A stretch of 64,000 nt of DNA from Emticicia sp. CRIBPO (GTDB taxonomy: Bacteria; Bacteroidota; Bacteroidia; Cytophagales; Spirosomataceae). Both the position numbers and the translations under genes were made by a program. The stretch spans positions 18,908-82,907 of the forward strand of contig NZ_JAAAKV010000018.1 in NCBI RefSeq assembly GCF_009905725.1, read 5' to 3'. Of the stretch, positions 17,747 through 26,445 are shown one piece after another; the stretch's first letter is position 1, and each line of letters begins with the position of its first letter. Below the pieces are notes generated by a model. The model had not been told where the DNA came from and did no database searches. It saw only the letters and a list, made by a program, of their open reading frames with translations.

Positions 17747-20065
17747 ATGCACATGAAATCAATTTCACTCAAGTTACTGCTACTGCTGTTGTGTTGTAGT
17801 TTTACACTTTTCGCTCAAAACCAAACCAGCGAAAACAACGGGATCTGTATGGACCCGATCGTCGGATATGGTACTTACATTAATGGCACAAATACTGGAT
17901 TATGTGTAGGCTGTACAGCCACAGACGGTGCTAATACCGTTGACGGAAACTTATCCAACTATTCAGTCCTCACAACCGGTATTTCTTTATTAGGTGGAGG
18001 TTCGGCAATCTCTGTTAAGGATTCCCTGCAATATTACCCTGGTGGCAATGTAGTGGGTTTTGTGGTTTCAGCTCAGGGCGGACTTTTAACAGCTGCTGCA
18101 TTGGGAAACCTTCAGATCAGGACATACCGTAACGGAACACTGGTAGAAACGGCCACCACCTCAGGCTCAGTTTTGAAAGCTGCTGTGTTGGGAGGGGCCA
18201 GTTCTGGAAAACAGATGGTGAGTTTTACCACTACACTGCCTTTTGACGAAGTACAGCTTTATGCCGCTTCTGTATTGACGGCTCTGACTACGGTAAGGGT
18301 TTACTACGCTTACGAAGGGCCGGGAACCTGTGCGGTGGATTGTGCGGTGCCTTTGCTTACCTCAGGTGGGTATTCGATGACCACAGGGGCTGCAGGAGTA
18401 TGTCTTCTAAGTCCTCCGACGAATGACGGTAATGCTACAGATGCCAACCTGGCTAACTCTTCCAATCTTTCTATCGCCGTAGGTATCGCTTGTACGAAGT
18501 ACATCGAAGTAGCTAATAACAGCGTGGTGATACCTGCAGGAACAGAAGCCGGGTTTGTGATTTCAGATGGGAGTGGATTAATATCTGCCTCATTGCTTGC
18601 ACAGATGAGAATACAGACGTATAATGCAGCAGGTATTTTGCAGGATGACTCTCAGGGAGGACCTGTCTTAGGCTTAACGTTACTAAGCGGAACAGCCGGA
18701 AGCTACAGATTGGGAATAAAAACGACCAAAAGTTTCTCAAGAATAAGAATAACTGTAGGGGGTACTGTTACGCTCTTATTTAACACCAACGTTTTCTATG
18801 CTTATACTGAAACAGACACAGACGGTGACGGTATGCCTGATTGCCTTGACAAATGTGCCGGTGGTAATGACCTGCAGGACACCGACGGAGATGGCCAACC
18901 TGATGCTTGTGACCTTAACCAGGCTAACGTAGGTGTGTCTAAAACAAACAGTGCTTCAGGTCCTTTGGCTTTGAATGATAACGTTACTTTTACGATTACT
19001 TTGACCAATACTTCCACTACCAATCCGGTAGGTATCAAAATCATGGATTTACTTCCAGCCGGTTTAACTTACTCAAGTCACACTGCTCCGACAGGAACCC
19101 AGTACAATCCTGTAACAGGAATCTGGAACGTGGGCAGTGCTTTACAGGCTTCAGGTCAGGCCAATGATGATCTCAGTCTCCAGATTGTGGCTACAGCTAC
19201 TGCCCGGGGGGTTTTACTGAACGTGGCAACGATACAAGCGATGGTTGAGACCAACCTCAATTCGGCTACTTCAGCGTCATCTTGTGTGACTATCCCGGAA
19301 CAACTTTGCGAAGCGAGTACCCTGGTATTGCATGCACCGGTGGGCTTAGGATCATATCAATGGTTCAGAAACGACACCTTGATTGTAGGAGCAACGGATT
19401 CTTTGTATACTGTCACGACCGCAGGAAATTATACCGTCAATGTGACTACATCGACTTGTCCTACCGGAAACTGTTGTCCTGTCATCGTTGAAATGCTGGC
19501 CAGACCTCTGGCAAGCTTAGTGCCGATCACCGTTTGTTCCGGTACTCCGACCACGATTTCGAGCAGTACCAGTACGGCGGGCGATACTTATCTGTGGACC
19601 ACAGGAGCTACCACAGCCTCCATATCCGTCAGTCCGCTCGTCTCGGCTATCTATAATGTAACCAAGACCAACCTGGCAGGATGTTCTAACACAGATACCA
19701 TATCGATCACGGTTAATCAGAAGCCGACTCTGACAGGTGCAATAGCCATGTGTAACAACAATGGAACAGTGAATGATTCGGCAGATGATATTTATACATT
19801 CACATTGAGTCCTTCAGGAGGTAGCGGTACCACTTATTCAGTTTCAGGTGCCGGCTTTACGACGCTGACGAACCAGAGTTACGGAGTCAGAACAGCTGAT
19901 ATTGCAGGAACGCCGACGCCGTTCACGATAGCAGGAGGTAACCGGACCATAACGATCACGGATGCCAACGGGTGTACCTTAGCCGATGCGGTCGTCGCGG
20001 CCCCAGCCAGTTGTTCGAGCTGTTTGCCGGCCATATGTATACCGATTACTATTACTAAGAACTAG
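17747..20065 (+). CDS. Large secreted adhesin-like protein with TSP3 and DUF11 modules
   Basis: 772 aa with a signal peptide (LKLLLLLLCCSFTLFAQ). The first 340 residues contain two similar beta-rich halves with conserved Cys. A thrombospondin type 3-like Ca-binding stretch follows (DTDGDGMPDCLDKC, DTDGDGQPDACD, residues 360-388). Next is a DUF11/conserved-repeat module (VSKTNSASGPLALNDNVTFTITLTN) and then PKD/Ig-like modules (SYQWFRNDTLIVG; TYLWTTGATT). The C-terminus ends CLPAICIPITITKN and shows neither a type A nor an obvious type B T9SS domain, so the export route is unclear. The start is ATG 17747 or ATG 17753. It is a single gene with its own terminator. The role is presumably surface adhesion, by analogy. 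Confidence 0.8.
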   Translation: MHMKSISLKLLLLLLCCSFTLFAQNQTSENNGICMDPIVGYGTYINGTNTGLCVGCTATDGANTVDGNLSNYSVLTTGISLLGGGSAISVKDSLQYYPGGNVVGFVVSAQGGLLTAAALGNLQIRTYRNGTLVETATTSGSVLKAAVLGGASSGKQMVSFTTTLPFDEVQLYAASVLTALTTVRVYYAYEGPGTCAVDCAVPLLTSGGYSMTTGAAGVCLLSPPTNDGNATDANLANSSNLSIAVGIACTKYIEVANNSVVIPAGTEAGFVISDGSGLISASLLAQMRIQTYNAAGILQDDSQGGPVLGLTLLSGTAGSYRLGIKTTKSFSRIRITVGGTVTLLFNTNVFYAYTETDTDGDGMPDCLDKCAGGNDLQDTDGDGQPDACDLNQANVGVSKTNSASGPLALNDNVTFTITLTNTSTTNPVGIKIMDLLPAGLTYSSHTAPTGTQYNPVTGIWNVGSALQASGQANDDLSLQIVATATARGVLLNVATIQAMVETNLNSATSASSCVTIPEQLCEASTLVLHAPVGLGSYQWFRNDTLIVGATDSLYTVTTAGNYTVNVTTSTCPTGNCCPVIVEMLARPLASLVPITVCSGTPTTISSSTSTAGDTYLWTTGATTASISVSPLVSAIYNVTKTNLAGCSNTDTISITVNQKPTLTGAIAMCNNNGTVNDSADDIYTFTLSPSGGSGTTYSVSGAGFTTLTNQSYGVRTADIAGTPTPFTIAGGNRTITITDANGCTLADAVVAAPASCSSCLPAICIPITITKN

Positions 20066-20150
20066 GGGTTCCGTCTTATGCAGCTTTCCTGCAACTCTTA
20101 GTATAAATCAGAACGAATTTCAATTAGGTTATAATGAAGTTTCTTTAGTA

Positions 20151-20182
20151 AAGCAGGCCTGGTTTCCGGGCTTGCTTTTTTT
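20151..20182 (+). terminator. Terminator of the adhesin-like gene
   Basis: A 12-bp stem (AAGCAGGCCTGG / CCGGGCTTGCTT, two G-T pairs) with a 3-nt loop is followed by a T tract. Confidence 0.75.
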
Positions 20183-20274
20183 GTGGAAAACTGAGTAAAA
20201 AACACAGGCTGAAAACAGCGGAACAATTTTTTAATGCTTAAAGGTACTTACTACTTACTTTAAACTTTTAAGCC

Positions 20275-20748
20275 ATGATTACCAATTATTTAACTATCGC
20301 CTTTGAAGGTTTGAAAAAACTTTCTTACATACACAAGTACAGGGTGAAGGCCTACGAGCAGGCGGAACGAAAAGCGACAGGAACAGACCTCAAGCATTTT
20401 ATCGTCGACATCATCAGGGAATCGGAAGAGTTTAATGACGACCTTGAAAATCTCCTGGTCGAAATCGAGAAAGAATGTACCCTTAATTATAAAGAGGAAG
20501 AACAGAGACTGCATCAGTCGCAGTTTTATTATGCCGTGGCCAAATCACAAAGTAACTCCAGAACCGTCTTTTTATCTTGCCTTTTGGGAGATAGCTATTC
20601 GCTCAAAGCTTACCAGGATCTGCTTAATTATCAGAATATCAGTCTTTTTCCGGCCATAAAAACCAAGCTGGAGCTTCAGTTGAAAAAAATCATGGACCAT
20701 ATTGAACGCATTGAAATCTTTCAGGTTTCTACGCAGCTTTCCGCATGA
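20275..20748 (+). CDS. Small helical protein, PA2169/DUF2383-like four-helix bundle
   Basis: 157 aa, predicted all-helical and soluble, with no signal peptide. It resembles in size and helix layout the convergent DUF2383-like protein at 20810, but the sequence match is weak (shared features: ...AYEQAERKATGTDLKHFIVDIIRES compared with ...AYKKAVEAISDIHLKSMFQSFLDE). Members of this group are ferritin-like four-helix bundles found with stress genes; the function is unknown. It shares a bidirectional terminator with the opposite gene. Confidence 0.65.
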   Translation: MITNYLTIAFEGLKKLSYIHKYRVKAYEQAERKATGTDLKHFIVDIIRESEEFNDDLENLLVEIEKECTLNYKEEEQRLHQSQFYYAVAKSQSNSRTVFLSCLLGDSYSLKAYQDLLNYQNISLFPAIKTKLELQLKKIMDHIERIEIFQVSTQLSA

Positions 20749-20762
20749 CTTTCCTTTAAAGT

Positions 20763-20798
20763 AAAAACCAGGCGTTGATTTTTCAACGCCTGGTTTTT
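20763..20798. terminator. Bidirectional terminator between convergent helical-bundle genes
   Basis: A perfect 16-bp stem (AAAAACCAGGCGTTGA / TCAACGCCTGGTTTTT) with a TTTT loop serves both strands, with A and T tracts on each side. Confidence 0.9.
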
Positions 20799-20809
20799 TA
20801 TGTCAGCCT

Positions 20810-21352
20810 TTACATCTTTGCGATGATTTCATCCACATTGATATTTTTATCGTGGCATTCAATGATCTTTTGTAGGTCAAGAGTTTCGTTTTCGGCAGTA
20901 TTGGGATTGTCACTGGATATGGTCAGGGTATCCAGCATTTTTATATCATCTTCAATTCTGCAGTAATGGGCTTTACAGATCAGTGCCGGGGCTTTAAGTC
21001 CTTTGTTTTCAAATAGTTCAATTGCATGATTGTACTCTGACAAGGTACTTTTGTCACTGGCCTTACATGAGTCGATGATGTTCTTTTTGTTTCCTTTACC
21101 AATAGCATGTTTTAAATTGATCCATGCCTGATGAAACGCCCCGGCAGCTGTACCGTTATTGGTAGGTTCGCCTCCGTGTTTGACGATCACTTTCGAAATC
21201 TCGCGGATGTGGGCCTCTGTCTCGTCCAGGAAACTCTGAAACATTGATTTAAGGTGAATGTCACTGATTGCTTCCACGGCCTTCTTATAGGCGTTGTTCC
21301 TGTCATTATTGATCCTTAACAGATCTCCGAAAATCCTTACTGTAGTTTCCAT
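20810..21352 (-). CDS. PA2169/DUF2383 family four-helix-bundle protein
   Basis: 180 aa. It has the typical DUF2383 pattern: an N-terminal helix with DLLRINNDRNNAYKKA, then SMFQSFLDETEAHIREI, and GAFHQAWINLKHAI near the middle (W in the HQAW motif is typical of the family). Members are ferritin-like but lack proven metal sites, and are induced by stress in several bacteria. The C-terminal tail of about 35 residues is acidic and variable. It is a single - strand gene. Confidence 0.85.
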   Translation of the reverse strand: METTVRIFGDLLRINNDRNNAYKKAVEAISDIHLKSMFQSFLDETEAHIREISKVIVKHGGEPTNNGTAAGAFHQAWINLKHAIGKGNKKNIIDSCKASDKSTLSEYNHAIELFENKGLKAPALICKAHYCRIEDDIKMLDTLTISSDNPNTAENETLDLQKIIECHDKNINVDEIIAKM

Positions 21353-21766
21353 AGCTTTAGTGAATTGGTTATGACATATTGATTAAAAAACCATTCCGTC
21401 AGGTCCGGGGAATACCTGCCGGCAGAGGCATTTTTTTGAAGATGAAAACGACGTTTTTCCGGGCTTGACGGTGTCTTCCGGGCATAATCGGAGGTTAGAA
21501 ACGGGCGGATCATCAATCTGATTACCTATGACTGAGGCGGACGGGCCCATTCAGCATATGATCCGGTTGTTTTGTGGTTAAGTGATTGGTAATCTTTTTG
21601 TTAATGTGGAAAATACGGGGAAATAGTTGCTCAGAATTTACCTCTGTTTGCTGCAGATTCGTATAGATTTTAATATTCATGTTTTTTGTGAAGCCCGGGG
21701 TGCGGGGAACGCTCTTTTTATTATTTCAGGTATAAATAATATGTCTCACCTTTAAACTGTACAGCT
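21353..21766. other. Divergent intergenic region
   Basis: 414 bp between the divergent DUF2383 and DUF1328 genes, presumably holding both promoters. A small GC-rich hairpin with a following T run (TGCC-GGCAGA-GGCA-TTTTTTT near 21416-21437) is seen; I see nothing else clear. Confidence 0.5.
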
Positions 21767-21943
21767 ATGTTACGATGGACCATAAGTTTTTTAATCATCG
21801 CGTTAATCGCCGGGATCTTAGGTTTCGGAGGAATTGCCGCCGGAGCAGCATCAATCGCTAAAATCCTGTTCTTTATATTTGTTATTTTATTTGTCATCAG
21901 CCTGTTTTCAAGAGGCTTCAGCTCGAATAATAAGAAAAATTAG
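21767..21943 (+). CDS. DUF1328 family small membrane protein
   Basis: 58 aa: it starts [19 protein letters not shown] and has two hydrophobic helices separated by the family's Gly/Ala-rich turn ([16 protein letters not shown]), ending in a short basic tail. The length and pattern match the YtjA/DUF1328 family of inner-membrane peptides, whose function is unknown but which are often stress-induced. It is too short for most ORF filters. A terminator follows 23 bp after the stop. Confidence 0.92.
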   Translation: MLRWTISFLIIALIAGILGFGGIAAGAASIAKILFFIFVILFVISLFSRGFSSNNKKN

Positions 21944-21965
21944 GTAAGGAGTTATATCAGACAGG

Positions 21966-22010
21966 CCCCGGAGTGGAAGTTCAAAGCTTCTGTTTCCGGG
22001 GTTTGTTTTT
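21966..22010 (+). terminator. Terminator of the DUF1328 gene
   Basis: CCCCGGA / TCCGGGG stem, an inner GAAG/CTTC stem, then TTTGTTTTTT. Confidence 0.75.
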
Positions 22011-22162
22011 TATAGCTGTTAGCTCTTTAATTGACAGGATTACAGGATTTTTTTCCCTCTGATATCGCTTTGTATTTTATTCCTTATCCTCCCCGGATAT
22101 TATCCTTCTTTTTTTAAACAGTAAATTTATCATGCTCTGAGTGGAGGTTATCAGAAAAAATG

Positions 22163-22170
22163 TACATTTG
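22163..22170 (+). promoter_or_regulatory. Candidate -7 element for kup
   Basis: TACATTTG matches TAnnTTTG 39 nt before the kup ATG; the -33 element is not clear. Confidence 0.45.
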
Positions 22171-22208
22171 CCGGACATTTTAAAGTAAAACCACCTTTTG
22201 ACTTATTT

Positions 22209-24185
22209 ATGAGCAATCATACCAATCACAGTAAAGTTACCGCCGGTACCATTCTGGTGGCTATGGGTATTATTTACGGCGACATCGGAACCAGCCCTCT
22301 TTATGCTTTACGTGCCGTCATCGGTTCGAGAGAAATAAACGAAACCCTGGTGTACGGGGGGGTCTCGGCCATCTTCTGGACGCTCGTGTTTCAGACCACT
22401 ATCAAATACGTCTGGATAACCCTGCAGGCAGACAACCAGGGGGAAGGAGGGATATTTTCGCTTTATGCCCTGGTGAAACGCTACGGTAAACAACTGAGCA
22501 TACCCGCGATGATCGGTGCCACCACCTTGCTGGCCGATGGTATTATTACGCCGCCCATTTCAGTTGCTTCGGCTGTGGAAGGACTGGCCAATGTCGCAAG
22601 CCTCAAGGATATTTTCGTTGCCGGCAGCCCTATCACTATCGGTACTATTATTGTCATCCTGTCGGCCCTGTTTTTCGTGCAGCGGTTCGGAACACAGATC
22701 ATCGGCAAGTCATTCGGACCCATCATGGCGGTCTGGTTCTCCATGCTTCTGATCGTCGGCTTGTTCCGTGCTTTTGAGCATCCTGAAATCATCAAGGCCC
22801 TCAATCCATACTATGCTTACAACATGCTTACCCATTACCCCCAGGGTTTCTGGCTTTTAGGAGGGGTGTTTTTATGTACAACCGGGGCCGAAGCCCTGTA
22901 TTCAGACTTAGGGCATTGCGGTATCAAGAACATCAGGTTGAGCTGGATTTACGTAAAGACCAGTCTTATTATCTGTTACCTGGGACAGGCCTCATGGCTG
23001 ATGAACCAGGGCGATAGATTCCTGGAAGGAAGAAATCCTTTCTTTGAAATGATGCCCGGATGGTTTTTGCTGCCGAGCATCGTTATTGCGACTCTGGCTA
23101 CCATTATTGCCTCACAGGCCCTTATTTCAGGGTCATACACGCTTATCAGTGAGGCCATAAACCTGAACTTCTGGCCACGTGTGGCGGTAAGACAACCTTC
23201 TGAGAGCAAAGGCCAGATTTACATTCCAAGCATCAACCTGATGCTTTGGATAGGCTGTGTGGCCGTCGTGCTTTATTTTAAGTCGTCAGAACACATGGAA
23301 GGTGCCTACGGCTTTTTCATTACCCTGACCATGCTCATGACCACCCTGCTCCTGTCTATTTACCTGCGTTATGTGAAAAAATGGAAGAAACTGGCCGTAT
23401 TCGGCATAATAGCCCTTTTTGTAGTCATCGAGGCTTCGTTTTTCGTTGCCAACATCATCAAGCTGAAAGAGTCTTTCGCGATTATGTTTGTGGCTTTCGG
23501 CATTTTCGCAGTCATGTATATCTGGTACAGCTCCCGCAAAATCAATAACCGTTTTATGAGGTTTGTGGACCTGAGCAAGTACAGCCAGCTGCTTACCGAA
23601 CTCAGCGAGGACGACGGGATTCCCAAGTTCGCCACGCATTTGATTTACCTTTCGAAGTCTGACCGTGTTCACCAGATAGAAGAACGGATCATAGAATCCA
23701 TCTTAGCCAAAAAGCCCAAGCGGGCAGATGTCTACTGGTTTTTGCACATCAACAGGACAAATGAACCTTACACCCTCGAATATGATGTGGTAGAATTGGT
23801 GGATGATAAAGTCATCAAAATAAATCTGAACATCGGGTTCAGAATTCAGCCCAAATCAGAATTGTTCTTCAAAAAGATCGTACAGGACCTGGTACAAAAC
23901 CAGGAGCTCAGCCTGCATATCCGCCCTGATGGCTCAACCAAATACAATCGTGAACCGGATTTCAAGTTTGTGGTCATTGAGCGTTTCCTTTCTGTAGAAA
24001 ACGAATTCGCCCTGAAAGAAGGCGTACTGCTCAACGGCTATTTCTACCTGAAAAACCTCGGTCAGAGCGACGAAGAGGCCTTTGGTCTTGATAAAAGCGA
24101 CGTGGTGGTGGAATACACCCCGCTGGTTTATTCACCGGTCACCGAAGTCACATTGAAACGAAACTCTCATAAAGTAGTTTCTTAA
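22209..24185 (+). CDS. kup: Kup-family potassium uptake protein
   Basis: 658 aa, usual length for Kup/HAK/KT. It begins with the family signature GIIYGDIGTSPLYALRAV (residues 19-36). About twelve membrane helices follow up to residue 430, with family blocks DNQGEGGIFSLYAL, ADGIITPPISVASAVEG and TTGAEALYSDLGHCG. The C-terminal 220 residues are cytosolic. It imports K+ with H+ across the inner membrane. It is a single gene with its own terminator, and there is no visible riboswitch (no KdpD or c-di-AMP element recognised). Confidence 0.95.
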   Translation: MSNHTNHSKVTAGTILVAMGIIYGDIGTSPLYALRAVIGSREINETLVYGGVSAIFWTLVFQTTIKYVWITLQADNQGEGGIFSLYALVKRYGKQLSIPAMIGATTLLADGIITPPISVASAVEGLANVASLKDIFVAGSPITIGTIIVILSALFFVQRFGTQIIGKSFGPIMAVWFSMLLIVGLFRAFEHPEIIKALNPYYAYNMLTHYPQGFWLLGGVFLCTTGAEALYSDLGHCGIKNIRLSWIYVKTSLIICYLGQASWLMNQGDRFLEGRNPFFEMMPGWFLLPSIVIATLATIIASQALISGSYTLISEAINLNFWPRVAVRQPSESKGQIYIPSINLMLWIGCVAVVLYFKSSEHMEGAYGFFITLTMLMTTLLLSIYLRYVKKWKKLAVFGIIALFVVIEASFFVANIIKLKESFAIMFVAFGIFAVMYIWYSSRKINNRFMRFVDLSKYSQLLTELSEDDGIPKFATHLIYLSKSDRVHQIEERIIESILAKKPKRADVYWFLHINRTNEPYTLEYDVVELVDDKVIKINLNIGFRIQPKSELFFKKIVQDLVQNQELSLHIRPDGSTKYNREPDFKFVVIERFLSVENEFALKEGVLLNGYFYLKNLGQSDEEAFGLDKSDVVVEYTPLVYSPVTEVTLKRNSHKVVS

Positions 24186-24213
24186 ATAACAGAAGACATT
24201 CCTTCTGAAGCAA

Positions 24214-24253
24214 CAAGCCCGCCAGGCCCCGGTAACGGACCCTGGCGGGCTTG
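24214..24253 (+). terminator. Terminator after kup
   Basis: A perfect 13-bp stem CAAGCCCGCCAGG / CCTGGCGGGCTTG with a 14-nt loop; only a weak T tract follows. Confidence 0.75.
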
Positions 24254-24325
24254 ATCTTTAAGGAGGAGTGAAGTCTTTCCTGCACAGGCCTGAAAATAAA
24301 GGATGGAAAAAAACACGGTTTTTAT

Positions 24326-24357
24326 TTTGAAATTACAAACCGATCGGTTTATATTTG
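24326..24357 (+). promoter_or_regulatory. Promoter and embedded TetR operator of the tetR gene
   Basis: TTTG (24326-24329), a 20-nt spacer and TATATTTG (24350-24357) form a full Bacteroidota promoter. The spacer contains the perfect 14-bp palindrome AAACCGATCGGTTT (24337-24350), whose last T is the first base of the -7 box. Binding there would block RNA polymerase, which predicts autorepression. The ATG begins 5 nt after the -7 box, so the transcript would be nearly leaderless. Confidence 0.8.
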
Positions 24358-24361
24358 TTCC

Positions 24362-24958
24362 ATGTTTTCAAAATCAGATATCACCAGGCAGACCATCATT
24401 GAGAAATCGGCACCGATTTTTAATATCAAGGGATATAGTGCTACCACTATGAGTGATATCCTGGAAGCCACCGGTCTGACCAAGGGCGGCGTGTACGGAA
24501 ATTTTGAAAGCAAAGACCAGATCGCCATTGAAGCATTTGAACATTCCATCGGGAAACTGCTCGAGGCCTTGCGTTTCAAGATAAAAAAAGAGAGCACTGC
24601 AAAAGATAAACTGTTCGCCATTCTGGGGTTTTACAAGAATTACAGCCTGAATCCCCTCACAGAAGGCGGCTGTCCGTTGCTTAATACGGCCATTGAAGCG
24701 GATGATAATTTACCCTTCCTGAAAATAAAAGCCCAGAAAGCATTGGACGATTTATTGAGCGGTTTGGAGATCATCATTCAGAAGGGCGTCCAGACCAAAG
24801 AATTTAAAGCAGAAATAGACCCTCAGAAAGAAGCAACCTTGATCTTCAGTATCATACAGGGCGGCCTGATGATGAGTAAGCTTTCAGACAATCCGAAAAT
24901 ATTGAACGGCTTACTGGATCACCTGAAAATCACGATTACTTCGCAATATCTTAACTGA
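24362..24958 (+). CDS. TetR/AcrR family transcriptional regulator
   Basis: 198 aa, the usual length. The N-terminal HTH has the family pattern FNIKGYSATTMSDILEATGLTKGGVYGNFESKDQI (residues 20-54, cited as landmarks only). The C-terminal ligand domain is helical. By its position it should repress itself and the hydrolase operon starting at 25020-25109, because nearly the same palindrome lies upstream of both. The ligand is unknown; the operon encodes esterase-like hydrolases, so an ester or aromatic compound is a guess. Confidence 0.93.
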   Translation: MFSKSDITRQTIIEKSAPIFNIKGYSATTMSDILEATGLTKGGVYGNFESKDQIAIEAFEHSIGKLLEALRFKIKKESTAKDKLFAILGFYKNYSLNPLTEGGCPLLNTAIEADDNLPFLKIKAQKALDDLLSGLEIIIQKGVQTKEFKAEIDPQKEATLIFSIIQGGLMMSKLSDNPKILNGLLDHLKITITSQYLN

Positions 24959-24976
24959 TTTTTTTTGCCCGAAAAA

Positions 24977-24990
24977 AGACCGAACGGTTT
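24977..24990 (+). promoter_or_regulatory. Second TetR operator, upstream of the hydrolase operon
   Basis: AGACCGAACGGTTT matches the perfect palindrome at 24337 in 12 of 14 positions. As there, it lies 7-9 nt after a TTTG run (24964-24967) and just before an AT-rich possible -7 box (TATTTATA), so it would cover the core promoter of the downstream operon. Confidence 0.7.
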
Positions 24991-25019
24991 ATTTATAATA
25001 TATGCATTTAACTAAAATA

Positions 25020-25109
25020 ATGGAAAAACAAAGTCTGTTCTTTACGCTCTCAACGGCAGAAATGCATCATGTTTCAAATGGTATAATAACCACATCTGAA
25101 ATCTTATAA
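25020..25109 (+). CDS. Possible 29-aa leader peptide
   Basis: ATG at 25020 opens a 29-codon frame (MEKQSLFFTLSTAEMHHVS...) whose TAA stop overlaps the hydrolase ATG as TAATG. Such stop-start overlap is typical of translational coupling. It may be a real small protein, a translation-activating leader, or chance; I know of no family. Confidence 0.4.
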   Translation: MEKQSLFFTLSTAEMHHVSNGIITTSEIL

Positions 25110-25945
25110 TGGTAACCATAAAAAAAATATCAGCAGGTTTAATGGGATTTTACCTTAATTCATTAGCCTACATTAATCCTGAAAAGTTAAAGAGAGACGG
25201 CTTCAACCTGTTTTGCACCCCGTTCTCAAAAAGTCTGAAGCCCCACCACCAGGCATTTTTAAATTCCGGTCTTGCTGAGGTGCTGGAAATAGACGCAAAC
25301 AGGATACAGACTTACCGGTGGGGTAAGGGCTCCCGGAAGGTGTTGCTGGTACACGGCTGGGAGAGCCACAGTTTCAGATGGAAAACCTATGTAAACACCT
25401 TGATTGAAAATGATTTTACGGTACTGGCCCTGGATGCTCCGGCACATGGAAACTCCACCGGGAAAATCATGAACCTGGTTATTTATGAGAAGGTTTTGTC
25501 GGTGTTTCTGAGCAGGCATAATGACGTAGATACCATCATCGCCCATTCGATAGGGGGTTTTACGACTACCTATTACCTGAGCCTTAATCCGGAGACCTCC
25601 GTTCAGAAGGCTGTTATTTTAGCTGCCCCCGGAAAAGTGGAGGAGTTTTTTGAATTCTTCGTGCAGTTTCTAGGGCTCAGAAAAAAGACCATACAATTGA
25701 TCACCGATCATTTTGAAGCGGTACTGAAACAAAAACCATCTTATTTTTCTGCCGTCAATTTTGCCCGTGACATCAGGACCAAGGTACTGATCATACACGA
25801 CAAAACTGATAAATCTACAAAATACACAGATTCAGAAAAGCTCAGCCGTGCCTGGGGCGGTTCCACCCTGAAGATTACCCACGGACTCGGGCATGAGTTA
25901 AAAAATGAGGCATTGCTTTCAGAAATTATCGGGTTTATCAAATGA
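25109..25945 (+). CDS. Alpha/beta hydrolase
   Basis: 278 aa. Strand-turn motifs: LLVHGWESH (oxyanion HG, near residue 78), nucleophile elbow AHSIGG (Ser near 146, with Ala in place of the first Gly of GxSxG), acid in IIHDKTDK and the catalytic His in HGLGHE near the C-terminus. It is cytosolic, with an atypical N-terminal 50 residues. It is the first long gene of a five-gene operon, overlapping the next gene by ATGA. It probably cleaves an ester or thioester; the substrate is unknown. Confidence 0.88.
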   Translation: MVTIKKISAGLMGFYLNSLAYINPEKLKRDGFNLFCTPFSKSLKPHHQAFLNSGLAEVLEIDANRIQTYRWGKGSRKVLLVHGWESHSFRWKTYVNTLIENDFTVLALDAPAHGNSTGKIMNLVIYEKVLSVFLSRHNDVDTIIAHSIGGFTTTYYLSLNPETSVQKAVILAAPGKVEEFFEFFVQFLGLRKKTIQLITDHFEAVLKQKPSYFSAVNFARDIRTKVLIIHDKTDKSTKYTDSEKLSRAWGGSTLKITHGLGHELKNEALLSEIIGFIK

Positions 25946-26445
25946 ACATTTTTACCAGAATTTCACTCACGGTCCTGTTGATGCTCTGGGCATTTTTGCC
26001 CTATAATGATAAGGAAGCCGTCAACCCCCAGGCGGAACTGCTGAGATCCATAGGTAAAGTAAACCTCGGTCTGATCTGTTCGGCTTTCCTGGGCATGGTA
26101 GCCCTGTATTGCAGGGATATTCAGATTTGTTTGGAACTGATAAGTCCGGAAAACAGGAAAATGAGCCCGAAAGCTGCCTGGCGTATGTTTTTGTTGCCTT
26201 TTAACTTCATAGAGGATTTTTTTATTGTCATCAACTTGTCAAATTCCATCGAGGCGGAGGCCAGGGTAAATCCGAAACTGGCGGCCTTAAAAGACTTCGG
26301 GATGGTTTCGGGAATTGGCTGGAGCATCGCCCAGGTTTTATCCTTCATTCCCAATGATATCGGCCAGGTGGCCGGTCTTCTTGGGTTCGTTTTGGTGCTT
26401 GTCCACTGGATTTTTATCAGGAAAATAAATACCCTTTTAGCATGA
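25942..26445 (+). CDS. Small integral membrane protein
   Basis: 167 aa with about four hydrophobic segments (residues 5-20, 35-52, 70-90 weakly, 115-160). I do not recognise a family. It overlaps both neighbours by ATGA, so it is firmly part of the TetR-controlled operon. It might serve as a transporter subunit or membrane anchor for the pathway; this is inference from position only. Confidence 0.7.
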   Translation: MNIFTRISLTVLLMLWAFLPYNDKEAVNPQAELLRSIGKVNLGLICSAFLGMVALYCRDIQICLELISPENRKMSPKAAWRMFLLPFNFIEDFFIVINLSNSIEAEARVNPKLAALKDFGMVSGIGWSIAQVLSFIPNDIGQVAGLLGFVLVLVHWIFIRKINTLLA

